Below, one piece after another: positions 31,183 through 42,492 of a stretch of 64,000 bases of DNA. Source of the stretch: Limnanthes douglasii subsp. nivea. Its lineage: Eukaryota; Streptophyta; Magnoliopsida; Brassicales; Limnanthaceae. The stretch spans positions 154,753,195 to 154,817,194 of the forward strand of contig JAUPFV010000005.1 of NCBI GenBank assembly GCA_036936605.1, given 5' to 3'. The number at the start of each line of letters is the position of its first letter. Position 1 is the stretch's first letter. Both the position numbers and the translations under genes were made by a program. Under the pieces are notes generated by a model that was not told the DNA's origin, did no database searches, and was given only the letters and a program-made list of their open reading frames with translations.

Positions 31183-32649
31183 GCTAAAAGTACAAAAAAC
31201 ATATTAGTATATACCAAAACATATCTCAAACAATTCAAAAACACCCTAATATGTATGAAAAGAAAGAGTTAAAACAATGTTACGTAATAATTTAGTAAAT
31301 GAAGGTAATACATACAAAAATACATGTTGCAGTAGGAATTGCCCACACTGTATGCTCAATTTTACTAAAATCGTGCATACAATGTGCGTAGTTTTGCACA
31401 TTTTTGCACATTTTTGCACATTTTTGCACATTTTTGCACATTTTTGCACATTTATTTGTACTAAATTGCGTATATTGGACACTATGGTTAGCCAAATTCG
31501 CGCACCCAGAATACGCGAATCCGACTAATCATGGTGCCCAGGATGCGCGAAATAGCATCGAACAACCTTCATCCTTGCAACTTTTGAAGTCCATGTATGT
31601 TACCCCGAATTATGCAAATAGCCCACCAAAACAAAGATCTAGACATCAGTTAACATATATAACTAACTACAATTCGGAAAAACAAGTATAAAAATAAAAA
31701 AAAAATTGATTTTTCTAACTGAATCTTAAACCCTAAATATCACTAAAACTATCTATCTAAATTCAAAATAAAATACATGATCAAATAAAGAAATCATACC
31801 TTGACATTATTGTAGACTTAGATTTAAGAAATTGGGAACTTTTAAAAAATAAAATTGAAGAGAGTTAGCGTTTTAGAAAAAATGTTAGCTAAAAAAACTA
31901 TTTATATAAATAACAGTATTATAAATATTAAAGGTACCTTTTAAGAAAAATAGAATTACTGAATCTCATTTTAGACAAAATGACATTGAAGACAACATGG
32001 GATACGACTTTGACTACTAAGAATTATGTTTTCTTCGATTGTGTTTTTAGTATTTATGTTTCGATAAGTTATTCTTTGTGTTTCAGATTTTCTTATATAC
32101 TGCTTTGGTTTTTATGTTTTGCTAAGTTGTTATGTTTTGCTAAGTTTTTATGTTTTGTTAAGTTTTTGTTTGAGTCTTATGTTGTTTACGTTCAAGTGTC
32201 TTACTTTGTACGCACCTATTTGAAGTTAAAAATTATTTTTCGTTTTTTTGTGTTTTTTTCCTCTGAAATTTGTGTAACGACGTTACTTTAATCATTACTT
32301 ATCTTCGAGTATCATCGTAAAATCCCCAACTATGGCTAAAACATTTTTTTTAAGTTTCCAGAGCGCTTTAGCGCACATATTTGTGTGCGTATGTGCACGT
32401 GCAGAGGTACACGTCTTTACACACTACCATGCGTGAATCTGCATGTTTGCACGCGAATAAGTGCGAGAACGTGTATTGTAAGCTTAGACAAAATAGGATT
32501 ACTTTCCTAGTTGAACTAGTTTGATTTAATCATAACCGTAAGCTGGAAATTTGTCCAAAATAGAAAGTCTTAATATAAATTATAACAAGAAATTCATAAA
32601 TAGCGGAAGTTATTAGAAATAGCAAACACATGATATATTTAAAAAGTCT
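31183..32649. other. Repeat-rich spacer
   Basis: No gene. It holds a 10-bp tandem repeat TTTTTGCACA, six units (31391-31450), and an 18-bp tandem TTATGTTTTGCTAAGTTT, three units (32112-32165). A stretch of alternating GCGC/TGCAC-type sequence lies at 32360-32470 and may be the end of the MULE to its right. Confidence 0.55.
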
Positions 32650-33480
32650 AGCTAATTAAGCATCACGGGACAAATCGTAGAATTGATCATCCCCATCTTG
32701 TAATGTAAGGTGGTTGTACTGATTTGATTTGGTGATATTTGTTGAGACGTTTGTCTAGCGGGATTTTCCAGTTTGTAACGTCATCGTTAATGCTGAATCC
32801 AAACCAACAAGGGTATATATCCGATAACGGTCCATCTATGACAACCTGCAAATTTCAATAAAATGAAAAAACGAAATAACAACAAAGAATTAATAAAGTA
32901 TATTAATTTACTTACTTTCACAAAATGTTTACCATGCACGAAACCAATTCCAATTTCTATGTAGGACACGATCTGGGAGGCACACCATACAAAGGAAGAT
33001 AAGTGTATGAAAGTTGGAGAGATACGTGGTATACAATACATTGATATTGAGTGGCTATCATAAAGAAAAAGTCGGTTTATGTCATCCAGTCCCTATTACC
33101 GCTCTCGTACATTTTGAAACAATCCAATCTTCTAATAGGTTATAAACATGTTGTGCACCATCGAAAAACCCCTCCCATAGATCACGTTGACTCGAAATTT
33201 CAAACATGAAATCTCATTTTACTTGATCCCATGAATCTACATTATCGTAAATCTATAAAGCTACGGCCCTAAATCCAAAATTACCCTCAGGAGAAACGTC
33301 TTTGACGCTAGTTATGTAGTCGTATAAGTAGTTGGAAAAACAACTCTCGTACGCGTTATATTCTTTTCCTTTATTCGATTTTCTAGATCGAGTCACTTTC
33401 TCCTTTTTTGCTTGGGTTTTAGATTTTGGTTTAGCTTTGGGTACTAAAATGCCTTAACCGCCGAGGCGTCCGTGCTACCT
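32650..33480 (-). pseudogene. OTU-type cysteine protease domain at the C-terminus of a Mutator-like protein
   Basis: Directly downstream of the transposase on the same strand. It reads VTRSRKSNKGKEYNAYESCF, then VSPEGNFGFRAVAL at 33290-33260, the OTU active-site block (usually DGNCGFRAVA) with Phe at the catalytic Cys (codon 33277-33279). Next are DNVDSWDQVK, LEDWIVSKCTRAVIGTG, a conserved stretch around ATQYQCIVYHVSLQLS, and finally FVHGKHFVKV with PYITRWG. OTU domains remove ubiquitin and are known as fusions with some plant Mutator-like transposases. Stops and the Cys-to-Phe change make it inactive. Confidence 0.7.
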
Positions 33481-35470
33481 ATCGTATCGGGAGTGCTAGC
33501 TCCTAAACTACCATCGTATTCCCACTCAGATGGCTATGTTTAGTTGATTTGCTTGGGCTGACTATTTTCCGACCTTTAGTAATAACTGGCTCCTGAGGTT
33601 CCAAAATATGGCTTCTTGCAGGATCTAGGATTTTCATCATCCTATTTATTATGTGATCTTGCACTTGTGGACCGTAACCACAGATGATACCATCTATTAT
33701 GGAGAGTTTTCTTGTAAGCTCATCTTCGTACCAACGTTATCACTAAGTTTGATCTCTAAAGTACTCTAATAAATATCACATTCATCAATTTGAATCTCCC
33801 TACCTTCTTTCTAGATCATAGAACACTCACATGCACATGGTAAACTATGCATTTTCCTAATAACACAACCACACATTGCGGGTGTGAACCATAATTCATC
33901 GGGCTTTTTAGCATGTTTCTTTAATATATCTATGGTCGTACATGAAAGTTTACCTTTGATTTTTCTATAGATAACTCCCTAGATGTGTGTCTAGGATGAA
34001 AGAAACTTTGTTTGAATGTTTCAAATATGGTAGAGTGTTGAATGTGAAACAACGAGTGAACTTACATCCCAAAATTACTCAAACGTGCATAGACTTGTGC
34101 CGATGTCGCGTTTTAGGCTCGACTGAGCACTCTCCTCCATATAACATAAAATTAAATTATTTAGAAGTGTAACAATTAATAAAATTAAGTAATGTATAAA
34201 GATGATATTATAACTCACCAGTTGCTAGTGTGGTTGCCCAAATGTTTAATATTGTTCGTGTGTATATTAAGGAATTCGTGTTTGTAAAGGTCTATTTATT
34301 GTTTCATGACATAATCGAGAACCTTACAATATGCGTAGGCTTGGTGTAACTCGGTAAGGTTTTTTTTTTATAATCTTTGATTGTCGCTGAATGGGAAACC
34401 GAGGCATAGAATTCTAGGAACTATTCGGCCACGTCTACTTTGGGAAAACATTTCTTAGTGTAGGTGCAAATTTTCCTAATGACATGCCAAGTGCATAACA
34501 AATGAGTTGCATCTGGAAATATATCCTCGATATCGTTCATCAAAGCCAACTCCCTATCGTTGACGATAATATTTGGTAATGCGTACATGTCATTCACCAT
34601 TACTCTCCTTAGAACGTTTAATCCCCACGTGTAGTTATCTTGATTCTCGGAGCTCATAAAAACAAAATCTATGCACAAGGTCTTATTCGTCAAAGTTTGG
34701 CCAATTATTTCTAGCAAAGGCATTTTATACCTTCTAGTCTTGTATGTGATATCCATTATAAGAATTTGAAGAAAAATGTGTTATAGATCGATGCTTGTAG
34801 GATGGGAAAAAAACAATTCGAGGATCTCGTCAGTTTCCTTGTTTGTTCGCTCCCAAAGATAGTGCCCGTGTTGTTTTAACTGACTGGACAAGTATTGCAT
34901 TTGGGTTTTTCCAGCTTTATCTACCAAATGGTGTTTTTGACACATATTGTAGATGGTATGCATGCTAGATACATTTTACGAATCTCTTAATTTCAAGCCA
35001 CGGTATATATCTCTTGGCCGAGAACCGATTTTTTTGAGTTTATGAACATACTCTTACTCCGCTTTTAGCCTCGTGGCTCGTGAATGACCATCCAAGTGTA
35101 GAAAGGGTTGGTGGTTGTGTTTCCTATTTCTCACTACCAATTTCCAATAACCGGGTAGTTCTAAGACCGGATGTCCTCTTAGCGTGAACGGAAAACCGCA
35201 TTGTTTATGAACACTCTCAGCACTTCTTCACAATCCCTGGTTTGGGCCTTGGTTTGTAGACACCGTGCCTCTCGCACTTAAAATATAGCCTCGGACTTTT
35301 ACTGCTTTTACTACCATTGTCATCTTTATCAACCAAAACAATGAATCCTATACTTTATGCTTTCCTTATCAACCCATGCAAACAATTCCGATTTGGTGTA
35401 GACGCTTTGTATATAATTTTTTTTACTATAATCTCCCATGTGACATGGTGCTTCTACCGGTTCCTACATA
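33481..35470 (-). pseudogene. Mutator-like (FAR1-type) transposase, decayed
   Basis: Order on the minus strand: FAR1-type N-terminus (YIQSVYTKSELFAWVDKES at about 35420-35350; CGFPFTLRG, YWKLVVRNRKHNHQPF at 35190-35080); NMCQKHHLVDKAGKTQMQYL (34963-34781). The DDE core has DITYKTRRYKMPLLEIIG (first Asp) and LPNIIVNDRELALMNDIEDI (second Asp), then ATHLLCTWHVIRKI (34756-34421). After a deletion comes the SWIM finger (CGCVIRKMHSLPCACE, 33890-33830), then EPQEPVITKGRK and the OTU domain. Multiple stops and frameshifts. Parallel copy at 37507-39060. Confidence 0.82.
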
Positions 35471-36220
35471 AAGCATAAAAAATAAAATTACTACAATATC
35501 GTAATTCATTTAATTCAACAACCAAAATAACTTATTTTATGAAGAACAAGTTATTGTTTACAAAATAACAACTAAGTAACTCATACGACATGAAATGAGA
35601 ACACAAACGCAAAATTCGACATGAAATAGTGTTTTTATTTGGAAAAATTCGGCATGAAATCGTGCTATGATTTGGAAAACTTCGGCACAAAATCAAGCCA
35701 AGATTTTACAAAAATCACGCAAAATCGTGTATGGATTTAACAAAATTCAGCACAGAACCGTTCCTAGATTCGATATAATCCACGCATGAAATCATGCATA
35801 AATTTTAAAAAATCCACGCATGAAATCATGCCTAGATTTTACACAATTCACGCACGGTTGTGCGTAATTTATCATTTTCCACGTGTGTTCTTGTGTGGAA
35901 GTGTACATAGAAACGCGTGACTTAGTGTGAAGTTGCTTCTATTTCACTTAACCGTAAACATTTACCTCTAGGCCTGTATCCAGATGGTCAGTTAGTGGCT
36001 CCTCCTCGTCCGAACAAAAATCTTCAAGATTTCAGCTAAAATCATTGTTATAGTCACTCAAATCCATAGTTTGAACTAGATTTGGAGAGGATTTTCTGAT
36101 TTTTTGGGTTTATGCTGAATATTAGAGAGATAGGTAGTTGAGAGAGAGATAGATAGAAGAGAGGGGGTAAAAATGAGGTAGGTGGGAAATTATGGTTTTT
36201 ATATCTACGAGTAGTTTGGT
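35471..36220. repeat. Degenerate tandem repeats upstream of the Mutator-like transposase
   Basis: From 35590 to 35870 a unit of about 35-40 bp recurs imperfectly about six times (core CACGCATGAAATCATGCCTAG or TTCGGCATGAAATCGTGC). A palindromic stretch with CACGCAC...GTGCGTAA follows. Long, repeat-rich, internally palindromic ends are common in Mutator-like elements, so this may be its terminal region. Confidence 0.5.
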
Positions 36221-36780
36221 AATTTAACATTCAATGAAAATAAATTTGAATTGGAGTCTCACTATAAGAAAAAAAAGGTCTTGTTTTAGCCTTGCCCATA
36301 AGAATATATAAGGACAATGCCTATATTGAGACTCCTTTTGGCTATAATGAGACCCGGTTATAATGAGACCTCATTTGGTTATAATGAGACCCTGAAATTG
36401 ACTGAAATACCTTTGATATAAAAGATTTATTTGAGCCAAAACTCTCTCTTTTCTCTCTTCTCTAACCTAACACCTCTCAAAATCGTCAAACCAAAAACGC
36501 AAGATTTCTAAAATCCAAACTTACAAACATGTTAAGGTATGAATTTTATACTTATTGGTATAATTATTTTGAAATTTAGTTATGTATTTTTAGTGATATT
36601 TAGAGTTATAGTGTCTGCCCAAAAACTCGAATTTCCATATCATTGCTATTGTTTTTTTTGGAAAGTTACATGTAGTATATGTTAGTTAAGTCATTGTCGA
36701 CGTTTTAGTATGTTTTTTAGTGATTATGGTGCAGTTTTGAAGGATTAGGGTTTGTGGGTTTTGCAAGTTTGGAGTTTCTG
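36221..36780. other. Spacer with a possible CACTA-type end and short repeats
   Basis: CACTATAAGAAAAAAAAGG at about 36260 resembles the terminal sequence of plant CACTA elements; no partner end was found. GGTTATAATGAGACC-type units recur three times at 36345-36405. No gene. Confidence 0.35.
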
Positions 36781-36811
36781 TGTCGAGCAGATTTGCGAAC
36801 ACATTGTGCCT

Positions 36812-36858
36812 AGTCTTGGGCAAATCGCGAAGACTATGTTCGCGATTTTCCCAAGACT
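36812..36858. repeat. 20-bp inverted repeat (hairpin) upstream of a PMD fragment
   Basis: AGTCTTGGGCAAATCGCGAA, seven bases, then TTCGCGATTTTCCCAAGACT: arms pair with one mismatch and pairing continues outward imperfectly. It lies about 250 bp before the PMD start at 37112, among other GCGAAC repeats (36790-36960). Confidence 0.8.
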
Positions 36859-37111
36859 GGGAACATTGTGCTCACAATTTTTCTCGATTTTGTGCCCCAA
36901 AATTGCGAACGATATGTTTGCAATTTCACCAATATTAGGCACATAGTGTTCGATATTTAACATTTTTAATAAATTTAGCATGTTAGACCCTAAAGTGACT
37001 TGCATATTCCTTGGGCAAGTTTATATCTTGCATCTAAATATATAGAAGGGTGTTTGGTAATTATTTTGGGTTTGTTTTGGTATATAACAATGTGTTGTTT
37101 TCATTTTCAGC

Positions 37112-37500
37112 ATGCCTCGTAGACAAGATACTCATGTTCGTCAATCAGGATCAGAATCCTATGGCACAAATACCTATGAGCCTACTTCACGGTCAGTTAG
37201 GCATCAACGTCTCACCGACACTCATGCATTTGTAGTTTCTATTAGACGTGAGACTCTGGATCAGCAATTCCGGAGAGTGAATCCCCACGTGCCGGATATT
37301 TATCTGGACTATAGACTTCACGAGGCATATAACGTATTTAAGGGCAAACTAAGTTAGGATTGGTTTAACGTGTAGTAAATGGTATTTTATATATTGTTTA
37401 ACTTACTTAAATATTGTGTAGGTTCGTCGACCCACGTGGTGCTACGCGATGTACGGTACCCATCGTGCATGGGATCTTACCGGTGAGAGCAAGGTGAGAG
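37112..37500 (+). pseudogene. Plant mobile domain protein, N-terminal fragment
   Basis: ATG at 37112 (MPRRQDTHVRQSGSESYGT). Residues 35-81 (TLDQQFRRVNPHVPDIYLDY, LHEAYNVFKGKLS) align with the minus-strand fragment at 31182-30928. A TAG follows. After a stretch resembling an intron or decayed sequence (ending TTGTGTAG at about 37421) similarity continues as VLRDVRYPSC and then stops. The ERW...TFH core is missing. It converges on the transposase at 37507-39060. Confidence 0.6.
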
Positions 37501-37506
37501 AGCAGG

Positions 37507-39060
37507 TTATGATGTATTGTTTTTCGTTTTCATTTTATCTTTTGGTACAAAAAATGCTTGATTAGCTACCAACGCGACCATGCTACCTATCGTACCAGGA
37601 GTCCTAGCGCCTAAACTACTACCGTATTCCCACTCTGATGGGTTCCGTTTAGTTGATTTGTCCCGACCGGCTTTTTTCCTAACTTTAGTGACAACCCTCT
37701 CCTTAGGTTCCAAAACATGACTTCTAGCGGGATCTAGGATTTGCATCATCATATTTATGATGTGATCTTGGACGTGTGAACCATAACCGCAAACGGTGTT
37801 ATCTATTAATGAGAGTTTTCTCGTAAGCTCGTCTTCAGTACCAACCTCATCCTTAGCTAACTTGCATGCACATGGTAAATTATGAGTTTACCTAATAACA
37901 CAACCACACATTCCGGAAGTGAACCATATTCCCAAAGCCCTTTTCAGATTTTCTAAATAAGCAACCCTTTGATAAAATTCGACGAACTCATCGGCCATGT
38001 CCGAATTCGGCAAAACTTTCCTAGCGTAGGAGCAAATGTTCCTATTAATATGCCAAGTGCATAGCATATGAGTGACATCTAGAATTATATCATCGATAGC
38101 CTTCATAAAAGCCAAAGCCCTATCGATGACGATAATATTAGGTAACACGCACATGTTGTTCGTTAGCACGTTCCTTAGAACGCTCAATCCCCAAGTGTAG
38201 TTCTCTTGTTTCTCGGAGCTCAAAAAAATAAAAGCGACAAAAAACATCTTATTCGTCGAAGTTTGGCCAACTATTTCGCAAATGCATCTTATAACTTGTA
38301 GTCTTATACCTGCTATCCATTATAAGAACTTGAGGAAAAGTGCGAAAGAAATTGATTCTTTTTGGATGTGCAAAAAACAACTCAATGATCTCGTTCGTTG
38401 CTTCGCAAATTTGCTCCCAAACATAGTACTCGTGTTGTTTTAACTTACAAAACAAGTATCGCATTTGGGTCTTGCCTGCTTTATCGACCAAATTGTGTTT
38501 TTGACGCATGTTGTAGATCGTGCGCATGCTAGATACATTTTTTTTGAGTCTTTAAGCTTCAAACCGCGATATATCTCTCTTGGTTGAGAACCGACTTTCG
38601 TTTGACTACGAACAAATGCCTCTTCTTCTAATTTTAGCCTAGCCGCTCGTGAGTGACCATCCAAGTGCAAAAACGGTTTGTGGTTGTGTTTCCCATTTAC
38701 CACTATCAATTTCCAATAACCAGGTAGCTCTAACACCGGTTTTCCCCTTAAATAGAATGGACACCCACACTTTTTCGATGAACAATCTCGGCACTACTTA
38801 ACATACCCCAGTTTGGGGTTAGGTTTGTAAACCCCGTGCCTTTCGCACCTGAAATACATCATAGGAATTTTCCCACTTTTACTATCGTCATTGTTTTTAC
38901 TACATAACACAATGTATTCGATTTTTTTTGCTTTTGGGTTCGACCCATAAGACCAAATGGAATTTAGTGTATAAAATATCCGTAGTAAACATATTCGTGT
39001 AATCGACCATCGAACATTACGGTTGATCCGGTCTCTATAGATGATATGTGCTAATTATAC
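37507..39060 (-). pseudogene. Mutator-like (FAR1-type) transposase, second copy
   Basis: Homologous to 33481-35470. FAR1-like N-terminus: ELPGYWKLIVVNGKHNHKPF, HLDGHSRAARLKLEEEAFVR (38736-38640). Then KHNLVDKAGKTQMRYLFCKL (38527-38430) and a core with DSRYKTTSYKMHL, SSEKQENYTWGLSVLRNVLT, LPNIIVIDRALAFMKAIDDI and HMLCTWHINRNICSYARKVL. The SWIM part has CGCVIR, and NLPCACK lies in another frame. The C-terminal linker is EPKERVVTKVRKKAGRDKST, KRNPSEWEYGSS. There is no OTU domain; the copy stops abruptly at 37507 against the PMD fragment. Frames change near 38249 and 38527, and part of the DDE domain is deleted. Confidence 0.82.
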
Positions 39061-39456
39061 AAAAACATCATTAATTTTAATTAAACCGGACACCTAATTT
39101 GTGCCCAGTAAAAAAAATAAGCTAAAAATATCTTGTAATTAAAATCATCCTTCAAGTAGTTTAAATTTATGGATTTGAGTGTTTTTAAACAATTTAGGTG
39201 GGTGAGAAAGAGTTATAAGGAAAAAAAATATATTTTTTATTCAAAATTGGGTTTTATACATAAGAAATATATGGATCATGTTACATAAATTAAAAAATGA
39301 TTTTGAAATCTCGCAATAGCTAAAAAGACTTCGAATATACCGGTCAAAAGATAAAAGTACACTATTACCCATAAGTTTAATTTTAATCTTTAGGATAAAG
39401 AAGAAACACCAAATAAAAATCTTAAGCCTCGTCTTGAACCGATTTCACTCTCAACA
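39061..39456 (+). other. 5' flank of the lipid phosphate phosphatase gene
   Basis: AT-rich upstream region with no ORF. The promoter presumably lies here, but I see no unambiguous TATA box with a mapped start. Confidence 0.4.
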
Positions 39457-39558
39457 ATGGTAGCTACCACTCCCGCTAGCACGACGACCATTACTCTGTT
39501 TTCTCTCCTTACAGACACAAACTTAGCAAAATATGTCCCCTACTCTTTCACTTCTTAA
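39457..39558 (+). CDS. Upstream ORF overlapping the phosphatase start, hypothetical
   Basis: 33 codons (MVATTPASTTTITLFSLLTD...) in the +1 frame relative to the main ORF. It starts 76 bp before the main ATG at 39533 and stops at 39556-39558, inside the main ORF. If the transcript includes it, it would hinder translation of the main frame; if transcription starts downstream it is irrelevant. No protein match is claimed. Confidence 0.3.
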   Translation: MVATTPASTTTITLFSLLTDTNLAKYVPYSFTS

Positions 39559-40827
39559 ACACTCTCCTTCTTCTCTGATCAGTCCTCGTTTCTCTAAAGT
39601 AGACTACAGGATTCTATCTACTAAGCATAAATCGGAACTTCGATTTCGGTCTTCGAAACAGGAGAGTTTTGGTAAACTTCTGTATCGGGAAAACAGTGAA
39701 TTATTGTTTCGTATTCCGATGCCGGAGTTGATTAGAACTTCTGCGAGCAGGAGCAGTAGTGACGACGATGAAGCAATCCAAGCTCTTGAAGACGAAAGTT
39801 TCATCGAGGGATCCGCCGAGTTTCGGCCGGTGGGCTTCGCTGCTTTATCGGAGTCTACGCTTAACCGCCTGGTATATATATAAACTATACTGTTTTCTTT
39901 TCACTTTCTTTTGAAGCTAATTGGATGAACGATTTTGTGTACTTGTTCAATTAGGATTTGCCTGGAATTTTGTAGTTGTAGTTTAATCATCGATGAAATG
40001 AGAGTATAGTGCCAGCTAAATCTGACTAGAGCCCTAAAAGATATTTTTGGCCAATATTCATTTTCCAGTAATGCAAATTATGATGTATGGTTTCCGAAAA
40101 TTTGAAGTTTTTAACTTGCTATTAATGACAGAGCAAGTGGTTTGTATCGATTGTTTTCGGAGGTGTGATTCTTTTAAAGCATGATCCCGAAGCATTGTGG
40201 GCTATTATTGGTTCAATTACGAATTCCATGCTATCCTTTGCCCTTAAGCGCATATTTAACCAAGACAGGCCTTTCCTGACGCTGAGATCTGACCCAGGGA
40301 TGCCATCGTCACATGCGCAGTCTATCTCTTATATTGCTGTGTTCATAGTGCTATCAAGTAATTGTTTCTGTTCTTCAACTTTCATTTGCACTAGTGTTAT
40401 GATTTATGAACCTAGTCATTGGAAAATTCTTAACCTGTTATGGATATCATTTATGGATTTGAGCTGTCTACCATACGGAATAACTTGTTTGTTTTGATTT
40501 TCATCTCTAGACATGCCTGAGTTGATGGTACAGTTCAAGTTAAATTGTATAATATATGAAATCCCTTTTAGTTTAGAACCAGTTTCATTGAAACACGGTT
40601 GAACGTTTTCTACCTTCTTGACTTGCCTTGCATGCCTCCTCAAGGGTTTAGAGCAACTCCAGTCGACATGCCAAATGACTGAAAATCCTAGTGGCGAACT
40701 TACATGCATCAAGTGCCCTATCAATTTTGCTTTTGATAACTCCAATCAATACGTTATTTGAGAGGTCAAGAAGTAGTGTTTGCTATGTCGGATTTGGCGT
40801 ATATCTCTCTTGATAACAAACTTATTT

Positions 40828-40865
<38 letters not shown>

Positions 40866-41617
40866 GTGGATCCTACCTCATAAAAAGAAATGAAAAACAA
40901 GTTTGACAGATTGGATGGAACTAGAAAATTTTAGCATGTAAGTTGGATGTCTTATATTACATGTCAACTCAATTTGACCTGTTATAGTTGAAGTTTCCTT
41001 CGAGATGGTCTTATGGCTTGCTCCTGAAGTTAAGGTTTGTACGCGCTTGGTCTCCATGTATACTAACGATCTCTGATTGACATTGCAGTTGTGGAATGGT
41101 TAGGATTGAATGAACTTTCATTGCCCATCATTGGAATAACTTTGACGATTAGTTCTTATCTCGTAAGTATTTATATTTTGGTAAATCATAGTCATACAAA
41201 TCAGAGATCCTGTCTAAGATCTGCCCTTTCTCTATCAAAGTTTCTTCAAATATGCATTTCTAGCAAATTGGCTAATGTTTCCACTATTATGCCGTTTGGG
41301 CTGTATGTGAATGTGTCCGTTTCTAACTTTAGCCCCAAGTTGGATAAACAGTTATTTGTTGCTAATGTTTATCTAATCTGTTGTTACAGTGTTATCTACG
41401 GGTATCACAGAAACTCCACACTGTCAGTCAAGTACTCGTGGGTGCTGTCGTCGGCTCTGTCTTCTCCATTTTTTGGTCCTTGTCATGGAACGAATTTGTG
41501 CTGGAGGCATTTACTTACTCTTTATTGGTACAGATAGGTGTTTTTCTCGGGGCTGCTGGATTTTCCCTCGGGTTTATCGTTTATGCTATGCGTAACTGGT
41601 TTAAGGATGAACGATGA
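39533..41617 (+). CDS. LPPE: Lipid phosphate phosphatase epsilon-like, chloroplastic (PAP2 family), four exons
   Basis: Membrane phosphatase that dephosphorylates phosphatidate in plastids, supplying diacylglycerol for galactolipids (family knowledge). Exons by GT-AG sites and phase: 39533-39871, 40132-40357, 41089-41162, 41390-41617, giving 288 residues. This is close to the usual plastid LPP length. The Ser/Arg-rich first ~60 residues look like a transit peptide. PAP2 motifs: KRIFNQDRP (K-X6-RP) and MPSSHAQSIS (PSxH) in exon 2; LRVSQKLHTVSQVLVG at the start of exon 4 has Arg and the catalytic His, with Gln where many PAP2 proteins have Asp. Hydrophobic segments follow (ALWAIIGSITNSML, SYIAVFIVLS, PIIGITLTISSYL, VQIGVFLGAAGFSLGFIVYA). 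The C-terminus is MRNWFKDER. Intron 2 contains an (AT)n run at 40834-40861. Convergent with the PPR gene. Confidence 0.9.
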
Positions 41618-42492
41618 ACTTCTGCCACAAGGTCGTTTTGAACTGGTCTAAAATTATTATTGGCTTATCGATTGAGCTAAAACAACGATAATAATTGATG
41701 TTTTTGTTTTATACTCAAGTCTGCAAGTGTACAGATCTTATTTCAACATTGTCTGTAAAATTTCTATAAATTCGAACTGTATATATACTTCTACCAGTTA
41801 AAAACTTCAAACTTTTGCTGGTATATACAAGAAATGCAAATTTCCATTCTTAACCGTTCAGCGTACATAAAGAATTAAGACTATGGTTTGTTTGCAGTGT
41901 CAAATTCTGGTAAAAAGAATTAGAAATTAGCCTTTGAAAATGAATGGAACTAGACAGAGAACAATAAAACAAAAGCAAATTTTATTCTTTTATATCAAGT
42001 TAGGTCCTTAAACTGAAAATAATATGCATCCGTTCAGACTGAAAATAAATGCATTCTTAGTAACTTTTTGGAGTATACCAGAAACCAAATTTTGTATGGG
42101 TGTGTCCGTTAGAAAAATGGGGAAATTTTAAATTTTTATAAAATACTTCTTTCTGCCAACCATAGGCGAAAAAATACTCAAATTTTGCTGGCAACTATGA
42201 GTCCAATTTTACTCTCCTTTTGTAGCAACTCCAATATTCATATATCCAAATAGATCCTTTCAAAACCACCAGTCATTATTCTGTCTTCTGTCTTTATAGA
42301 AGCTGCATCAAACGGCTCACGTCCATAGTTTAAATCATGCTCTTGGTGACACTAACTCAGCTTTTTCTAGCCTCTCTTTTAAGAGCATCTTGTCTCCTAA
42401 CTTTATAACTGCATCAATAGACACTAGAAATTGTGCTGATATGCGGCATCATTTGTGCCACTCATTAGTACTAATAATGTTAGAAAATAGTA
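41618..42492. other. Convergent intergenic region
   Basis: 875 bp between the two convergent host genes; holds both 3' untranslated regions. No further gene. Confidence 0.6.

Noticed and set aside
31246..31691. Cys/Lys- and His/Phe-rich small ORFs that look like metal-binding peptides
   Set aside because: They arise from the six-fold 10-bp TTTTTGCACA repeat, read on both strands; no independent coding evidence.
40416..40745. 109-codon minus-strand ORF
   Set aside because: It lies within intron 2 of the phosphatase gene and has no recognisable domain.
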